Positions 44,273 through 53,848 of a stretch of 64,000 bases of DNA are shown here, piece after piece. The DNA comes from Sthenelais limicola. Its lineage: Eukaryota; Annelida; Polychaeta; Phyllodocida; Sigalionidae. Numbering within the stretch: position 1 is the stretch's first letter; the number at the start of each line of letters is the position of its first letter. The stretch is taken from contig OW804094.1 of NCBI GenBank assembly GCA_942159475.1, positions 126,466,755 to 126,530,754 on the forward strand, read 5' to 3'. The position numbers were made by a program, and so were the translations under genes. A model generated the notes under the pieces. The model was not told the DNA's origin and searched no databases. It saw only the letters and a list, made by a program, of their open reading frames with translations.

Positions 44273-44458
44273 CTGTGCGAGACCGAACCTATTTAAAGAT
44301 AAGAGAGAGAAAAATCCTATATTGTTTTCGTTTCATTACTAACGCCAATAGGTTTGTGTGATTTAAAAACACTGATCTAACTAACTGGAGATGTTACAGT
44401 AACCGAATATGTTTCAAGTAATCGGCATAAAAGGGATTGTTGTGTTGAAAAAACTTAC
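44273..44458 (-). other. Candidate intron for the env-like mRNA
   Basis: On the minus strand a consensus donor (GTAAGT, 44453-44458) directly follows an ATG, and the acceptor CAG is at 44273-44275 after pyrimidine-rich sequence. The 186-nt intron would join in phase 0. A longer-range splice from the 5' leader is an alternative. Confidence 0.45.
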
Positions 44459-45347
44459 CATACTAGTATGGTTAACATTCTCGAATGATGTCCACTGCAG
44501 GTGCTCCCTATGACCGGTTACCAGCGCGTCCTCCGAGAGAATGCTTGGACTAACTATCAGCTGGCCCGCTGCACCCCTAGGCAAGCGTCCCCCTGGATGT
44601 ATATCTACGCCCAGCTTGACCTTAAACAGCACCTCGCGACTGGGAGACTGACTTAGCCGAAGAAGCCACGCCCCCCGCGCTACTCACGCTGCATCAAGTC
44701 CCAGGGATTTTGACCCTAGCTTGCTGCCTTAGTCGCCGAGGTGAGCCTATTGTGTAGGTGTGCAAACCAGCCTGTTATCTAGTAGTGATGCTAGGAGCTT
44801 AAGTTAACTGTGAACTCACAACCGCCTGCTGCTTCAATTTGGCAGTCCAGGTTTTCCCAATATTTGAAGACTGAATACCCCCTTAGGTTGTTGATCTACT
44901 TTACTATTATTATCTTTTGCTAACTCCCTTTTATATATTTATTCCTGACTGAGCTATCTTGTTCGCTTAGTGGGTGTATGGTGTGATAAAAAATCTTTCT
45001 TTTTGTTCTATCTCGTGGCTAGATAGCAGATCCGCTTTAGTTTTGTGGATTTACCCACTCCCGCAATCAAGTAACTTTATCTCTCCCCCATCTGCTTCAT
45101 CCGATAAGGCCGTAGGCTTTATCCTCCTCCCCCTACTTATACTTCATGTGTAGTATGCATGTGGTCATCGTAATTCCTGTACAAACATTCTATCGGACCA
45201 ACTGGTCATGCTGTTACATGTTCCCTTTCCTAATCAAGATAGGGTGTAGTGGGAGTACGTTTGTAGTTTCTTTCCCAGGCTGATTGCGTTGGTGTTTATC
45301 CTTTGGGTGTGTAATCGCATCCCAGCTGGCCCTTATCCCTCTACAAC
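44459..45347. other. Noncoding spacer between pol and env-like ORFs
   Basis: About 0.9 kb. A 219-nt frame at 44414-44632 (minus) lacks an ATG near its start and has no recognised domain. Confidence 0.5.
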
Positions 45348-48300
45348 TTATGGCTGTTTATTATCTTGGGCCAGCGAATCTAAATCCGCCTCGCTTAGGT
45401 CAATAGCGGGACTTCTCAGTAACTTAGCTGTTAGTTCACGTTTTAAGGGTTTTATGTGTGCCACATGAACAGGTTTTGCTAAATCTTTCCCATCCTTTAA
45501 TCTTCTTAAACGAATGGTAGTTTTGCTAGCCCAACTTGTCACTAAAAATGGTCCCGCGTAGGAATCCTGCATTTTCTTGCAAGTCAGGGGGTCCAGTAAT
45601 CTGTGTATCTTAATATATACAATTTGACCCGGTTCAATTTCAACTGATCGCGCGTTTATATCATGGCGCGTTTTCATCTTTTTTTGTGTGGCTTCTAAAT
45701 TCATTTCAGCTTTTAGTGCCGCTTTTCTTTGATTTTCTGCTATGCTTGCTAGGACCGACATAACTGTGTCGCCCGAGTCCAATGAAGCTATGGCTGCTTC
45801 GGGTGGCGTCCTCGCCATTCTCCCGTGGGCCAACATAAATGGTGAATACCCTAAGCTGTATGAGTCTGAGGTATTAAGTGCAAAAACTATACTAGACAAA
45901 AATTTATCCCAATTCTTTTGGTCCGCCGCCATGTATGTTTTGAGATGTTCTACGAGGCTGGAGTTAAATCTCTCGACAAGACCCTGACATTGGGCCCTGT
46001 AGCTGGCTCCCATTACCTGTTTTATACCCAATGATCTGCAAAACTCAGAGAATTCTTTTCCAACGTAGCAGGCGCCGTTGTCTGAATGTAAAACCTCCGG
46101 TACGCCTACTCTGCACACTACTTTCTCATAAAACTCATGCTTTAATCTTTTCGCATCTATTGATTTAGTAGGCCAGGCCATACAGAATCTAGAGTAATAG
46201 TCAATACAGACTTGTATGTAGCGGAAACCTGAATTTGTCTTTGTCATTGGTCCCATATTGTCTATTACCAGGTTGGAGAACGCGTAGGGTGCTCTTTCCC
46301 TGATAGTCATGGGAGGCTTGATAGGATTTCTCATTTTCTTGGCCTTTAGACATTCATGACAAGATGCCACATAGTCAGTTATATTTTTGGACATTCTAGG
46401 CCAATAAAATCGCGCGTTGACCAATTTTAGCAGCCTTGTTGCTCCCAAATGTCCCCCCAAGGGTCTGTCGTGTAGCAATTTGAGCAGTTTTGTCACGTAA
46501 ATTTCTGGTACCACTATTTGAGTACGCTTCGGGTCTCCCTTAACCCTCTTAGGTATTCTATAGAGAATGTCTTTTGTGATCATGTAACTGTCGCTAGTTA
46601 GCAATATTTCTCTTGCTTCCATCTTTCCTTCTGGTAAGGTATCCGTCAAAATATAGTTTATTAGGCCCCTGCAGAACTTATCTTTCCTCTGTAGTTCCGC
46701 CAGTTCTGAGTCCCCCAGCGGGTTGTTTACTACTTTTTCATTCCCATAGATCAATTGATCATCTGCTGTATAGGGTTCTGATTCCTCTTTTTCTCGGGCC
46801 GCTTTCTCTGATCTCGTTTCGATCGCACTACATTCTGTCTCTATCTCTTCTAGCTTCTGCGTTTTCTCTGGTACCAGACCGTTCTTTAGAATTGGCTTGT
46901 GTTTGTATTTGAGGATTGGGTAGTTTTCTAATATCTCGTCCTCCTCGAATGGCTTTACCGCATTGATTGGGTGAAAAGAGACGTTCTTCTTGTCTTTAGT
47001 TATGTGTTCCGGCACCACTGGGTCCATCTTATAATGTCGTCTCGATAATGCATCTGGGATATAGTTCAATCGACCTTTCACGTGGGAAATTGTGAAATCA
47101 AATTGATTGAAAAACTCCAGCGTTCTCGCCATCCTGCCGGTTAGGTTTTGTTTGGTTTGTAGAGCCAATAGGGCCGCGTGATCTGTTAGTAATTTGAACT
47201 TGAGCCCATGAACGTAATGTCCAAACTTCTCTAAGCCAAATTTCAAAGCCACCAATTCCCTATCTGTAGTATTATATTTTACCTCAGCAGGATTTAGTGA
47301 CCTCCCCGCGAAAGCTATTGGTCTCAGGATCCCATTTTCGTGTGCCTGAGACAAACAGGCCCCAACCGCGAAATTACTCGCATCTGCGGCAATTACAAAT
47401 TCTTTTGAGTAGTCCGGATACCTGAGCGTCACCTTAGTGCATATCAACATTTTTATTCTTTCAAATGCCTCCTCGCATTCTTCGCGCCATACAAATTTCG
47501 TCTTTGTTTTTGTCAGGTCGTACAGTGGTTTCATGATCTTACTAAAATTTGGTATGAACGAGCGGTAATAGTTTGCCAGTCCATTGAAAGCTCTCATTTC
47601 CTTTAAGTTCTTGGGCCTTGGGTATGTCTTAATAGGCCTGACTTTCTCCGGATCTGGAGAAATTCCTTTTTCACTCACCACAAAGCCGAGAAATGGTACC
47701 TCCTTTAGGCCAAATGCGCATTTATCGCGTTTGAATTTGATGTTAGCTTCGGTAAAAATTTTGAATAGTCGCCTTAAATCCCTTATGTGTTCCTCCCATG
47801 TTTGTGTAGCTATCAAGATATCGTCGATATAATATATTGCTGAGTTCATGCCCCCCAATATACCATCTATGACCCCGTGAAAAGCCCTGGGACATGTCTT
47901 TAGACCCATCGGCATCACTTTGTATACGTAGTTACCAAATGGGGTACTAAAACCTGTCAGGTGTTCGTGGCCTTTTTTAATAGGAATTTGATGGAAACCA
48001 GAATGGCAGTCCATCTTCGAGAAAAACTTTCCCCCTAGCTCTCCCACTCTCTCGAGTGTCTCTTCGGCTGATGGAAACAGTTTCACCTGGCTTTTCACTT
48101 GGGTATTTAGAAAACGATAGTCGACGACCATTCTAAATTGATTTTTACCGTCCTTAGACTTTGCTTTAGCTACCAAGAACGCGGGTGACGCAAATTCCAA
48201 AATTTGCTCTGTTTTTTCAATGACATTCTGTTTTTCCTGTTCATCCAAGATTTCCTTCATTGCCCCGCGCATAGTTGGATTTAGCCTGTATGATTTGAAC

Positions 48301-49331
48301 TCCTTTGCCTGATAATTTTCCTTTAACTCTATTGGGTGTTCATACTTCGTTGTCAAACCTAGTGGTGAATCCTTACCTATAAATAAGTCCTTGAATTCCG
48401 ACAACAATAGTTTCAATTTTGTTCTATCGGTTTCACTCAGGTTTGATCCCAATTCATATCCCCAATTATCGCTTGCCGAGTCTGACTTTGTTTCTATAGT
48501 GCTATCTGTCCCCATTTCCGTCAATTCCCCAGTGACGCTATGCGATTTGATATTTTCCCCAATAATATCTCCCGGGTTGCTGACACAATAGAGACCCACT
48601 ATCGACCCCTTTGGAATAACTACTCTGCTTCCCGTGCCATTATAGACACACATTCTTATGTTATTGGAAATACCTTTAGGCTTCGTTAGTACTCGTTTAA
48701 CCATGTATTGTACTGCCTTGCTCTTTCTTGCCATATTCTCTGTTATACCTATGGTATGGGATAAATCGTTGTGTGACACAACATAGCTCGTACAGTCCAC
48801 TTCTGAATTTGGTGGCATTACTATTTTGTTTTTCGCCCTGATAGTATATGTTTTCCTATAGATGTCATAGTTTACGTTTGCTCTATTCGCTTTTAGGAAA
48901 TCCACTCCTAATATCACTGATCTTTTTAATTTTGGGACAACGACGAAAATGCAAGTGAATTTCTTTCCCCCTATACTGATGGGTATTGTTATAGCTTTTC
49001 TAGCGGTTTGGGCTGACCCGTCTGCTATGTACACTTTAATGTGGCACTTTCTAAACTTTATGCCAGGCACCTTTTTCTTCAATGATTTACAGAATTTTCC
49101 TGAAATAAATGACAAATTAGCACCCGTGTCTATCAATACTGGCATGTCATACTCTGCTATTTTGACCTTTATACAACCGTTACTGACTCTTAAAGTGACT
49201 GGTTCTCCCTTACCTGATACAAGCCTTAGTTCAGCGTCTTCTTGGCTATCTGCGACCTCTCTCTCGACACACAATATATCAGTCCTGGCCACAGGCCCAA
49301 TTTTTTTTTTCTTTTTCGATTTTCTGTCCAT
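45348..49331 (-). CDS. pol: Pol polyprotein (protease, reverse transcriptase, RNase H, integrase)
   Basis: 1327 residues from the ATG at 49331. An aspartic protease with DTGA is at residues 68-71. The reverse transcriptase has Asp at 441 (MDCHSGFHQ) and YIDD at 501-504. RNase H has Asp650, Glu692 and Asp717. Integrase has an HHCC zinc module (H954, H961, C991, C994) and the D1024, D1084, E1120 triad with the usual 35-residue spacing. A GPF module lies near 1260 and ends the protein as in gypsy-type integrases. All catalytic residues seen are intact. The pol frame is -1 relative to gag, and the frames overlap only across the end of gag. Confidence 0.96.
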   Translation of the reverse strand: MDRKSKKKKKIGPVARTDILCVEREVADSQEDAELRLVSGKGEPVTLRVSNGCIKVKIAEYDMPVLIDTGANLSFISGKFCKSLKKKVPGIKFRKCHIKVYIADGSAQTARKAITIPISIGGKKFTCIFVVVPKLKRSVILGVDFLKANRANVNYDIYRKTYTIRAKNKIVMPPNSEVDCTSYVVSHNDLSHTIGITENMARKSKAVQYMVKRVLTKPKGISNNIRMCVYNGTGSRVVIPKGSIVGLYCVSNPGDIIGENIKSHSVTGELTEMGTDSTIETKSDSASDNWGYELGSNLSETDRTKLKLLLSEFKDLFIGKDSPLGLTTKYEHPIELKENYQAKEFKSYRLNPTMRGAMKEILDEQEKQNVIEKTEQILEFASPAFLVAKAKSKDGKNQFRMVVDYRFLNTQVKSQVKLFPSAEETLERVGELGGKFFSKMDCHSGFHQIPIKKGHEHLTGFSTPFGNYVYKVMPMGLKTCPRAFHGVIDGILGGMNSAIYYIDDILIATQTWEEHIRDLRRLFKIFTEANIKFKRDKCAFGLKEVPFLGFVVSEKGISPDPEKVRPIKTYPRPKNLKEMRAFNGLANYYRSFIPNFSKIMKPLYDLTKTKTKFVWREECEEAFERIKMLICTKVTLRYPDYSKEFVIAADASNFAVGACLSQAHENGILRPIAFAGRSLNPAEVKYNTTDRELVALKFGLEKFGHYVHGLKFKLLTDHAALLALQTKQNLTGRMARTLEFFNQFDFTISHVKGRLNYIPDALSRRHYKMDPVVPEHITKDKKNVSFHPINAVKPFEEDEILENYPILKYKHKPILKNGLVPEKTQKLEEIETECSAIETRSEKAAREKEESEPYTADDQLIYGNEKVVNNPLGDSELAELQRKDKFCRGLINYILTDTLPEGKMEAREILLTSDSYMITKDILYRIPKRVKGDPKRTQIVVPEIYVTKLLKLLHDRPLGGHLGATRLLKLVNARFYWPRMSKNITDYVASCHECLKAKKMRNPIKPPMTIRERAPYAFSNLVIDNMGPMTKTNSGFRYIQVCIDYYSRFCMAWPTKSIDAKRLKHEFYEKVVCRVGVPEVLHSDNGACYVGKEFSEFCRSLGIKQVMGASYRAQCQGLVERFNSSLVEHLKTYMAADQKNWDKFLSSIVFALNTSDSYSLGYSPFMLAHGRMARTPPEAAIASLDSGDTVMSVLASIAENQRKAALKAEMNLEATQKKMKTRHDINARSVEIEPGQIVYIKIHRLLDPLTCKKMQDSYAGPFLVTSWASKTTIRLRRLKDGKDLAKPVHVAHIKPLKRELTAKLLRSPAIDLSEADLDSLAQDNKQP

Positions 49332-49378
49332 TGCAAGGCCTTTAATATGACAACAAATGCTCCTTTTGTTGCCATCTT

Positions 49379-51622
49379 CTAGTTTTCCTTATTATATGGG
49401 GTTGGCGGGCGCTTGTATTTCCCGTCCGCGTCCCTTGATTTACTTCTGTATTTCTCTTTTCCTGGCGACTTAGACTGGCTCCTGCCGTTGGACCTCTCGC
49501 TGCTCCTGCCTCTATTGTCGTTGTTGTATTTGGATCTGTCCTGGCTGTTATGTCGACTACCTGAAGGTTGATTCACGTTGTTACCAAAATTGACTTGATT
49601 ACCGCTTCCTGGGTGACCATAGTAGCCGTATGGTGGCGGATGATTCATGCCTGGTGCTTGGTTATAGAAGTATTGTGGATACGGTTGGTATTGTGGATAG
49701 TAGGGCATGCCATAATTTGGGTTATATCTACCTCTCGACGAACTTCTATTTCTCTCCCTTTCTTGTGACTTGTCCCTGGGTTTTTCATTGTACTGCTTTT
49801 TATTCTCCGAATACGACTTTTTACTGTCTGAACTGCCTGATCTGTGGTTTGACGACCTACTTTCAGATCTATTTCCTTTGGATCTGTCTCTCCCTCTTGT
49901 TTCAAACACTGCTGTCTCCTGTGTCTTCTTTTTCAGCAAGCTCAGGGTGACTTCCTTGTCGAAGGCGATTTCTGAGGCTTTTTCTAGTGTCTTTGGCGCG
50001 GCCGCCAATACCATCCGGCGTAAGTCCTCATTAAGTCCCACCAAGTACAAATCTACTCTAGTCTCTTCGTCTAGCTTATAGTTTCTTTGCAGCAATAGTT
50101 TCTTCTCTCTATCATAGTCTTTGAGGCTCTCTGCCTCCTCCTGTTTCCTCTGTGAATAGTCACCCAACCTCTCTTCAAAAGTCAGCTTTGAGAATTTCGC
50201 TTTAAAGGCATCTGCAAACATTTCAAAAGTGGCATTTGGCATTATGTCTCTAAACGAATCCAGATAAGATTCTGCCTCTCCCGATAGGTATTTTGCCACT
50301 CCAGTTAGTTTTAGTTTCCCCGTTACTTCCATGCATTCTGCGAAGTCTGAATAGTCTTTTATGAATTTTGCGGCTGAAAGTAATGCGGTCGCCTTCGAGA
50401 AATTTGGGGGTGGTTGGGCAAACATTTTCAATTTAGTAGGGTTTGAATCTGGGTTATAAGGCCTATCGTTTCTATGTGGCTCTGTTTCTACCCGTCTCAC
50501 TGTATTCTCTATGGCCGTTCGCATGGTTGCCATATCTTTTGCTTTTTCATTCCACAGTCTGTCTTGGCTCGCCATCATCTTTTGCATCATGTCTGCCAAG
50601 CCAATGAGGATTTCATCCCTTTTAATATCTGCCTCGCTGGGTTGATGCACCGGCGTATTGAACGGCATATTATAGCCCATTCCCTGGTACTGTTGTGGAT
50701 ATGAGCCGAAACCCGAGTTGTTGTAGTTCGTGTAGTTTTGGCCATTATATCCCATACCTGGGTGTTCTGGTTGCGGTCCTTCATATTGGGCTTGTGCCCG
50801 CGTAAAGGCGTATTTTTCTCTTTCATACGCCTCCTCTCTAATTTTCCGCTCAAATTCAGCCACCTCTGCAGCCTTTCTCTTTCTTTCCTGGTCAGCTTTT
50901 TCCTTGTCCTGGGCGCGCTTGTGATCTAGTTCAGCTTGTTTCTGCTTTTCTCTGTCCTGAGCGCGTTTGTGATCTTGCTCTGCTTGTCTCTGTTTAGCTC
51001 TTAACTCTGCCGTCTTATTCTCGTCCAGCAGTTTCTCTTGTGCGAGCTTGGCCTTCTCTAAAGCTTTTCTCTTTTCTAAAGCGTCCCTATCTGCCTGTTC
51101 TCGCAGAGTTTTCAAGTTTTCACCGTCTGTTTTCTCTTGTCTATTGTTGTCGCCCATCTTTGCTGCTAACTGAGTATGCCTAAGCTGTGCCTTAGGGGTC
51201 CTTTCTTCTGTATTTGACTCCTCCGATGATGACTCTTGGGCGTGCCTTCTCTCCCTGTATTCAGTAAAGCTGGTCGATGGCTCCGCTTTAATTTGTGGTA
51301 TCACCGTTGGTTTCAATCCCCCTGCTTTTAGCAGAGCTACTAGGTTATCCTTTCCTTCCTGTACTGTTCTTTTAAACACAGGCGAAAACACAGGCGAATA
51401 GCCTATTTTGTCCATATGATATTCATGATCGCTTTCCTCCGCGCTTGTTTCTTTTGGGCTCGGTGTTATGGATGTTCGCCTCTCCGTGTTCTTTGCTGCT
51501 GTTGCGGCCGCCTTTTCAGCGTTCCTTCTTTTCCTCTCCTTTCTAAGGCCTAGCAGATCCCTATAGCTCGCTACGCCTTTGTATTGTGGGTCGCTTATTC
51601 TTCCGCTTCTTTTTGGAAGCAT
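49379..51622 (-). CDS. gag: Gag polyprotein
   Basis: 747 residues from the first ATG (51622), only 25 bases inside the 5' LTR edge; the frame is open a few codons further up. A basic N-terminus and an acidic linker lead to a long charged coiled coil (about 163-278) containing the repeated DHKRAQD unit. A Tyr/Asn/Gly-rich patch follows, then a capsid-like region (about 403-568) with the SFRDIMP..F..F..KFSK pattern of retrotransposon Gag. The C-terminus (about 575-735) is rich in Arg-Ser, Tyr, Asn and Pro. No CCHC zinc knuckle is present, and only one cysteine was seen in the whole protein. It presumably binds RNA through the basic RS-rich tail. Confidence 0.9.
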   Translation of the reverse strand: MLPKRSGRISDPQYKGVASYRDLLGLRKERKRRNAEKAAATAAKNTERRTSITPSPKETSAEESDHEYHMDKIGYSPVFSPVFKRTVQEGKDNLVALLKAGGLKPTVIPQIKAEPSTSFTEYRERRHAQESSSEESNTEERTPKAQLRHTQLAAKMGDNNRQEKTDGENLKTLREQADRDALEKRKALEKAKLAQEKLLDENKTAELRAKQRQAEQDHKRAQDREKQKQAELDHKRAQDKEKADQERKRKAAEVAEFERKIREEAYEREKYAFTRAQAQYEGPQPEHPGMGYNGQNYTNYNNSGFGSYPQQYQGMGYNMPFNTPVHQPSEADIKRDEILIGLADMMQKMMASQDRLWNEKAKDMATMRTAIENTVRRVETEPHRNDRPYNPDSNPTKLKMFAQPPPNFSKATALLSAAKFIKDYSDFAECMEVTGKLKLTGVAKYLSGEAESYLDSFRDIMPNATFEMFADAFKAKFSKLTFEERLGDYSQRKQEEAESLKDYDREKKLLLQRNYKLDEETRVDLYLVGLNEDLRRMVLAAAPKTLEKASEIAFDKEVTLSLLKKKTQETAVFETRGRDRSKGNRSESRSSNHRSGSSDSKKSYSENKKQYNEKPRDKSQERERNRSSSRGRYNPNYGMPYYPQYQPYPQYFYNQAPGMNHPPPYGYYGHPGSGNQVNFGNNVNQPSGSRHNSQDRSKYNNDNRGRSSERSNGRSQSKSPGKEKYRSKSRDADGKYKRPPTPYNKEN
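49382..49388 (-). other. Candidate -1 frameshift site at the gag/pol boundary
   Basis: On the minus strand GGAAAAC directly precedes the gag TAG. The pol frame has its own TAA immediately upstream of GGA and is then open into pol, so a -1 shift could only happen within these last gag codons. The heptamer allows A-site slippage but is not a perfect X-XXY-YYZ site. Reinitiation at the pol ATG (49331) is the alternative. Confidence 0.45.
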
Positions 51623-51633
51623 TGAGACCGTTT

Positions 51634-51645
51634 GTTTCTCCACCA
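51634..51645 (-). other. Primer-binding site
   Basis: TGGTGGAGAAAC begins two bases after the 5' LTR on the minus strand. TGG pairs with a tRNA CCA end; the priming tRNA was not identified. Confidence 0.75.
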
Positions 51646-51647
51646 GA

Positions 51648-51915
51648 TGTTATATTATTATGTTTTATATTAGAGGAAGGTAAATGACAACTGTCCACAC
51701 CTGAGTCCCAGTTCTTAATGATCTTTATTCATGTTGTAAATGGGGGCGTGTCCTATCGGACACACCCGTTAACGCTCCCATGGTTACATAGATAAGGGTA
51801 GCGTTATATCAGTCCTGTGGGAGTATACCACCTGCTATAGATATAGCAGGAGGTATACTACCGTAATTATAGAAATAAACTTAGACATAGTATAATACCG
51901 TATCAATATGTAACA
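51648..51915 (-). repeat. 5' LTR, 268 bp
   Basis: Identical by eye to the 3' LTR. AATAAA on the minus strand (51724-51729) could also end TMEM69 transcripts that run into the element. Confidence 0.95.
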
Positions 51916-52664
51916 GTAACAGGTGCCTCTTTTTCAGTCTTCATAACGATTTTACACATGAAGGTAGACCATAATGACAAAATGGCGAAAAAACTTAGAA
52001 GGAACCTCAAGCCCTTGAACCAAGATGGGTAGCCATACATTGAGAGATCCATGTATGCAGAAAACCCAAGTCCAGTGATAACGGTTAGCATCCCAGGTGT
52101 GTGAGGCATGATAAGTCCAGTCCAGGCGATCAACGAGGGTGCAACACTATACCCAAGATTGAACCAATTGGGCTGCACAACACTTTCGTCTGGAAGCACA
52201 AATCCCCACCTGACACCTCCGAGGAAAGAGAGAATGCACGCGCCGTATGCGAGCTGTGCAAAGGCGATATGTGGCAGGAACAGCCCTTCAGTCACCATGT
52301 ACATCGGGGCGGCCACAAAAGGTATGAGGCCAGCCAGACCGAAGGACAGGGCAGGTAAAGGGGAAGCTCGAAGCTCCTTCAAGTTCTTCCAAACTGCCAG
52401 TGTTTTGGTTTCTTTGTCTTCATAGAAGTCGTTTTTAGAACCAGTGCGAAATCCCATTGCCGATATCCATACCGGCGCAGGAGCTGTCTTCTGTTGCAAA
52501 CGAAGATGTGATTTGAAAATGCCAAGGGAAGCTGGATTCCCACAGCCTAAATTTGGAGTTTGTACACAGCGAAACGTTGATAAACGGGAGAAATGGTTCA
52601 TGTTTCTGCATAGTGAGAATATGGGTCGACATCGGAGAACTTGGTTTGTAATTAGACTGGCCAT
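51903..52664 (-). CDS. TMEM69: TMEM69 (DUF3429 membrane protein), truncated by the retrotransposon
   Basis: The ATG at 52664 opens a single coding exon that runs to the LTR. About 250 native residues are followed by VTY and a TGA at 51903-51905 read from the LTR. The N-terminal 65 residues are basic and Ser-rich, like a mitochondrial presequence. About five membrane helices follow, with the family signatures SFGLAGLIPFVAAP, AQLAYGACILSFLGGVRWG and SVAPSLIAWTGL. TMEM69 is a poorly characterised membrane protein. The insertion removes about 21 C-terminal residues beyond the last helix, so the conserved core is kept. Transcripts may now end in the LTR. Confidence 0.9.
   Translation of the reverse strand: MASLITNQVLRCRPIFSLCRNMNHFSRLSTFRCVQTPNLGCGNPASLGIFKSHLRLQQKTAPAPVWISAMGFRTGSKNDFYEDKETKTLAVWKNLKELRASPLPALSFGLAGLIPFVAAPMYMVTEGLFLPHIAFAQLAYGACILSFLGGVRWGFVLPDESVVQPNWFNLGYSVAPSLIAWTGLIMPHTPGMLTVITGLGFSAYMDLSMYGYPSWFKGLRFLLSFFAILSLWSTFMCKIVMKTEKEAPVTVTY
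51916..51919. repeat. Target site duplication GTAA, right copy
   Basis: Partner of 40505-40508. Confidence 0.85.
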
Positions 52665-52680
52665 TTTCCCCTTTCAATAT

Positions 52681-52683
52681 CTG
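52681..52683 (-). other. TMEM69: 3' splice acceptor in the TMEM69 5' UTR
   Basis: On the minus strand CCTTTTATTTTCAG lies 16 bases before the ATG, so the 5' UTR is spliced to an upstream noncoding exon. A matching consensus donor (GTAAGT) is present at 54625-54630. Confidence 0.65.
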
Positions 52684-53623
52684 AAAATAAAAGGAAAACA
52701 TCTTGATATAAATTGTTTTATCTGCACATTGTTATAAGAGATCAATATCAAATGATAATTACAAGAATTAAATCACTAAAATGCAAGTTTGGACATCCAT
52801 TTATACGGGAAGAAACCCACTGTTACGTCGGGCTATATATTTATTTTAATTCTCATGAATATATATTTCGTCTTTTATCGAACAGCATAATAATAACCTA
52901 AAGCTCATTGTGGAAATTAAGGTTTCTCTTTAACTTAATTTTGTGAACATGTTCATGAAAATGTGTCTCGGCTCCTGATATGCAGCCAACACATTTATCA
53001 TTGCCTGCAATATATTAACCTTTTGCTGACTTGGAAAATATTTTAAAATTAAAGATAAAACCTGGAGGTAACAGAGGGCAAGGTCCTGGGACGTATAGGC
53101 CTACCGTAGGCATAGCCTACCATTTCGTATACTGCTACCCAACCCTCCACCAAGCTCTGAGGGTAGCACCTCACAAATACTTGTCTCAGATTTGAATATG
53201 ACTGTCCCGATGGTTGCCATACTGAACGGTAGGCCTTGGGCCTACTTCATTAACAAATATCAAACAATCTTAATTTAAACGGCTAGCTACCGCTGGTATG
53301 CAACACAAATCTACGGTATGCCCCTGATGCAAATTATAAAAAAAACTGCAATCATTCATGTTTCCAAATTACGTGTATGGACTTAGCTAACTTAGTTATG
53401 CATCCACTTATCAAAGTTTTTATTTAGATAAAGTATAGAATATTTAGGAGAATTAAACCATATTTTTGGCAGGGGAAAATTGAAGTTATTTTGATGTCTG
53501 ATGATATTAATCTTTCATTGAAAGTTTTAAAGAACTTTGGTAAATCGAATTTTGTGAAAATCAAATGTTTCTGAAAATCTGAGAATTTTTTTTAGGCGAT
53601 TTTCGGTTAAAAACTTATGAAAT

Positions 53624-53848
53624 TCAACAATTTTTATTACGGTAGGCTACCGTATTCAAAAATACTGATTTCTTTAATTTAGGCCATCCGCCATTTATAA
53701 TATTAGGCCTATTATTAATAATGATAACAAAAAATACTGCGAGGACCCCGAGGACAAACAAGCCTGTATATCCGTGGGCTCCAGCGACAGCAGGAACCGT
53801 GATCAAAGCCACAGGCATCAGCTGTGACACCCAAGCCAAAACAAACAT
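53624..53848 (-). CDS. Possible small membrane-protein ORF or exon
   Basis: A hydrophobic stretch reading LMPVALITVPAVAGAHGY and GLFVLGVLAVFFVI on the minus strand is more GC-rich than its surroundings. It is preceded by an acceptor-like tcacag. No family was recognised, and it lies in the presumed TMEM69 5' UTR intron. It may be chance. Confidence 0.22.
   Translation of the reverse strand: MFVLAWVSQLMPVALITVPAVAGAHGYTGLFVLGVLAVFFVIIINNRPNIINGGWPKLKKSVFLNTVAYRNKNC

Larger units (their letters stand above)
40509..51915 (-). mobile_element. Full-length gypsy-type (Metaviridae-like) LTR retrotransposon with env-like gene
   Basis: 11,407 bp on the minus strand: 5' LTR 51648-51915, primer-binding site 51634-51645, gag, pol, env-like ORF, polypurine tract 40777-40796, 3' LTR 40509-40776. 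Domain order in pol is protease, reverse transcriptase, RNase H, integrase, which defines the Ty3/gypsy class. Both LTRs are 268 bp, end TGTTA..TAACA and look identical base for base, so the insertion is recent. The three main ORFs have no internal stops. An extra env-like ORF puts it with errantivirus-like elements. It sits inside the coding tail of TMEM69 in the same orientation. Confidence 0.95.

Noticed and set aside
44414..44632. 72-codon minus-strand ORF as a separate retroelement gene
   Set aside because: It starts at GTG with no ATG until its donor-proximal end and has no recognisable domain; more likely leader sequence.
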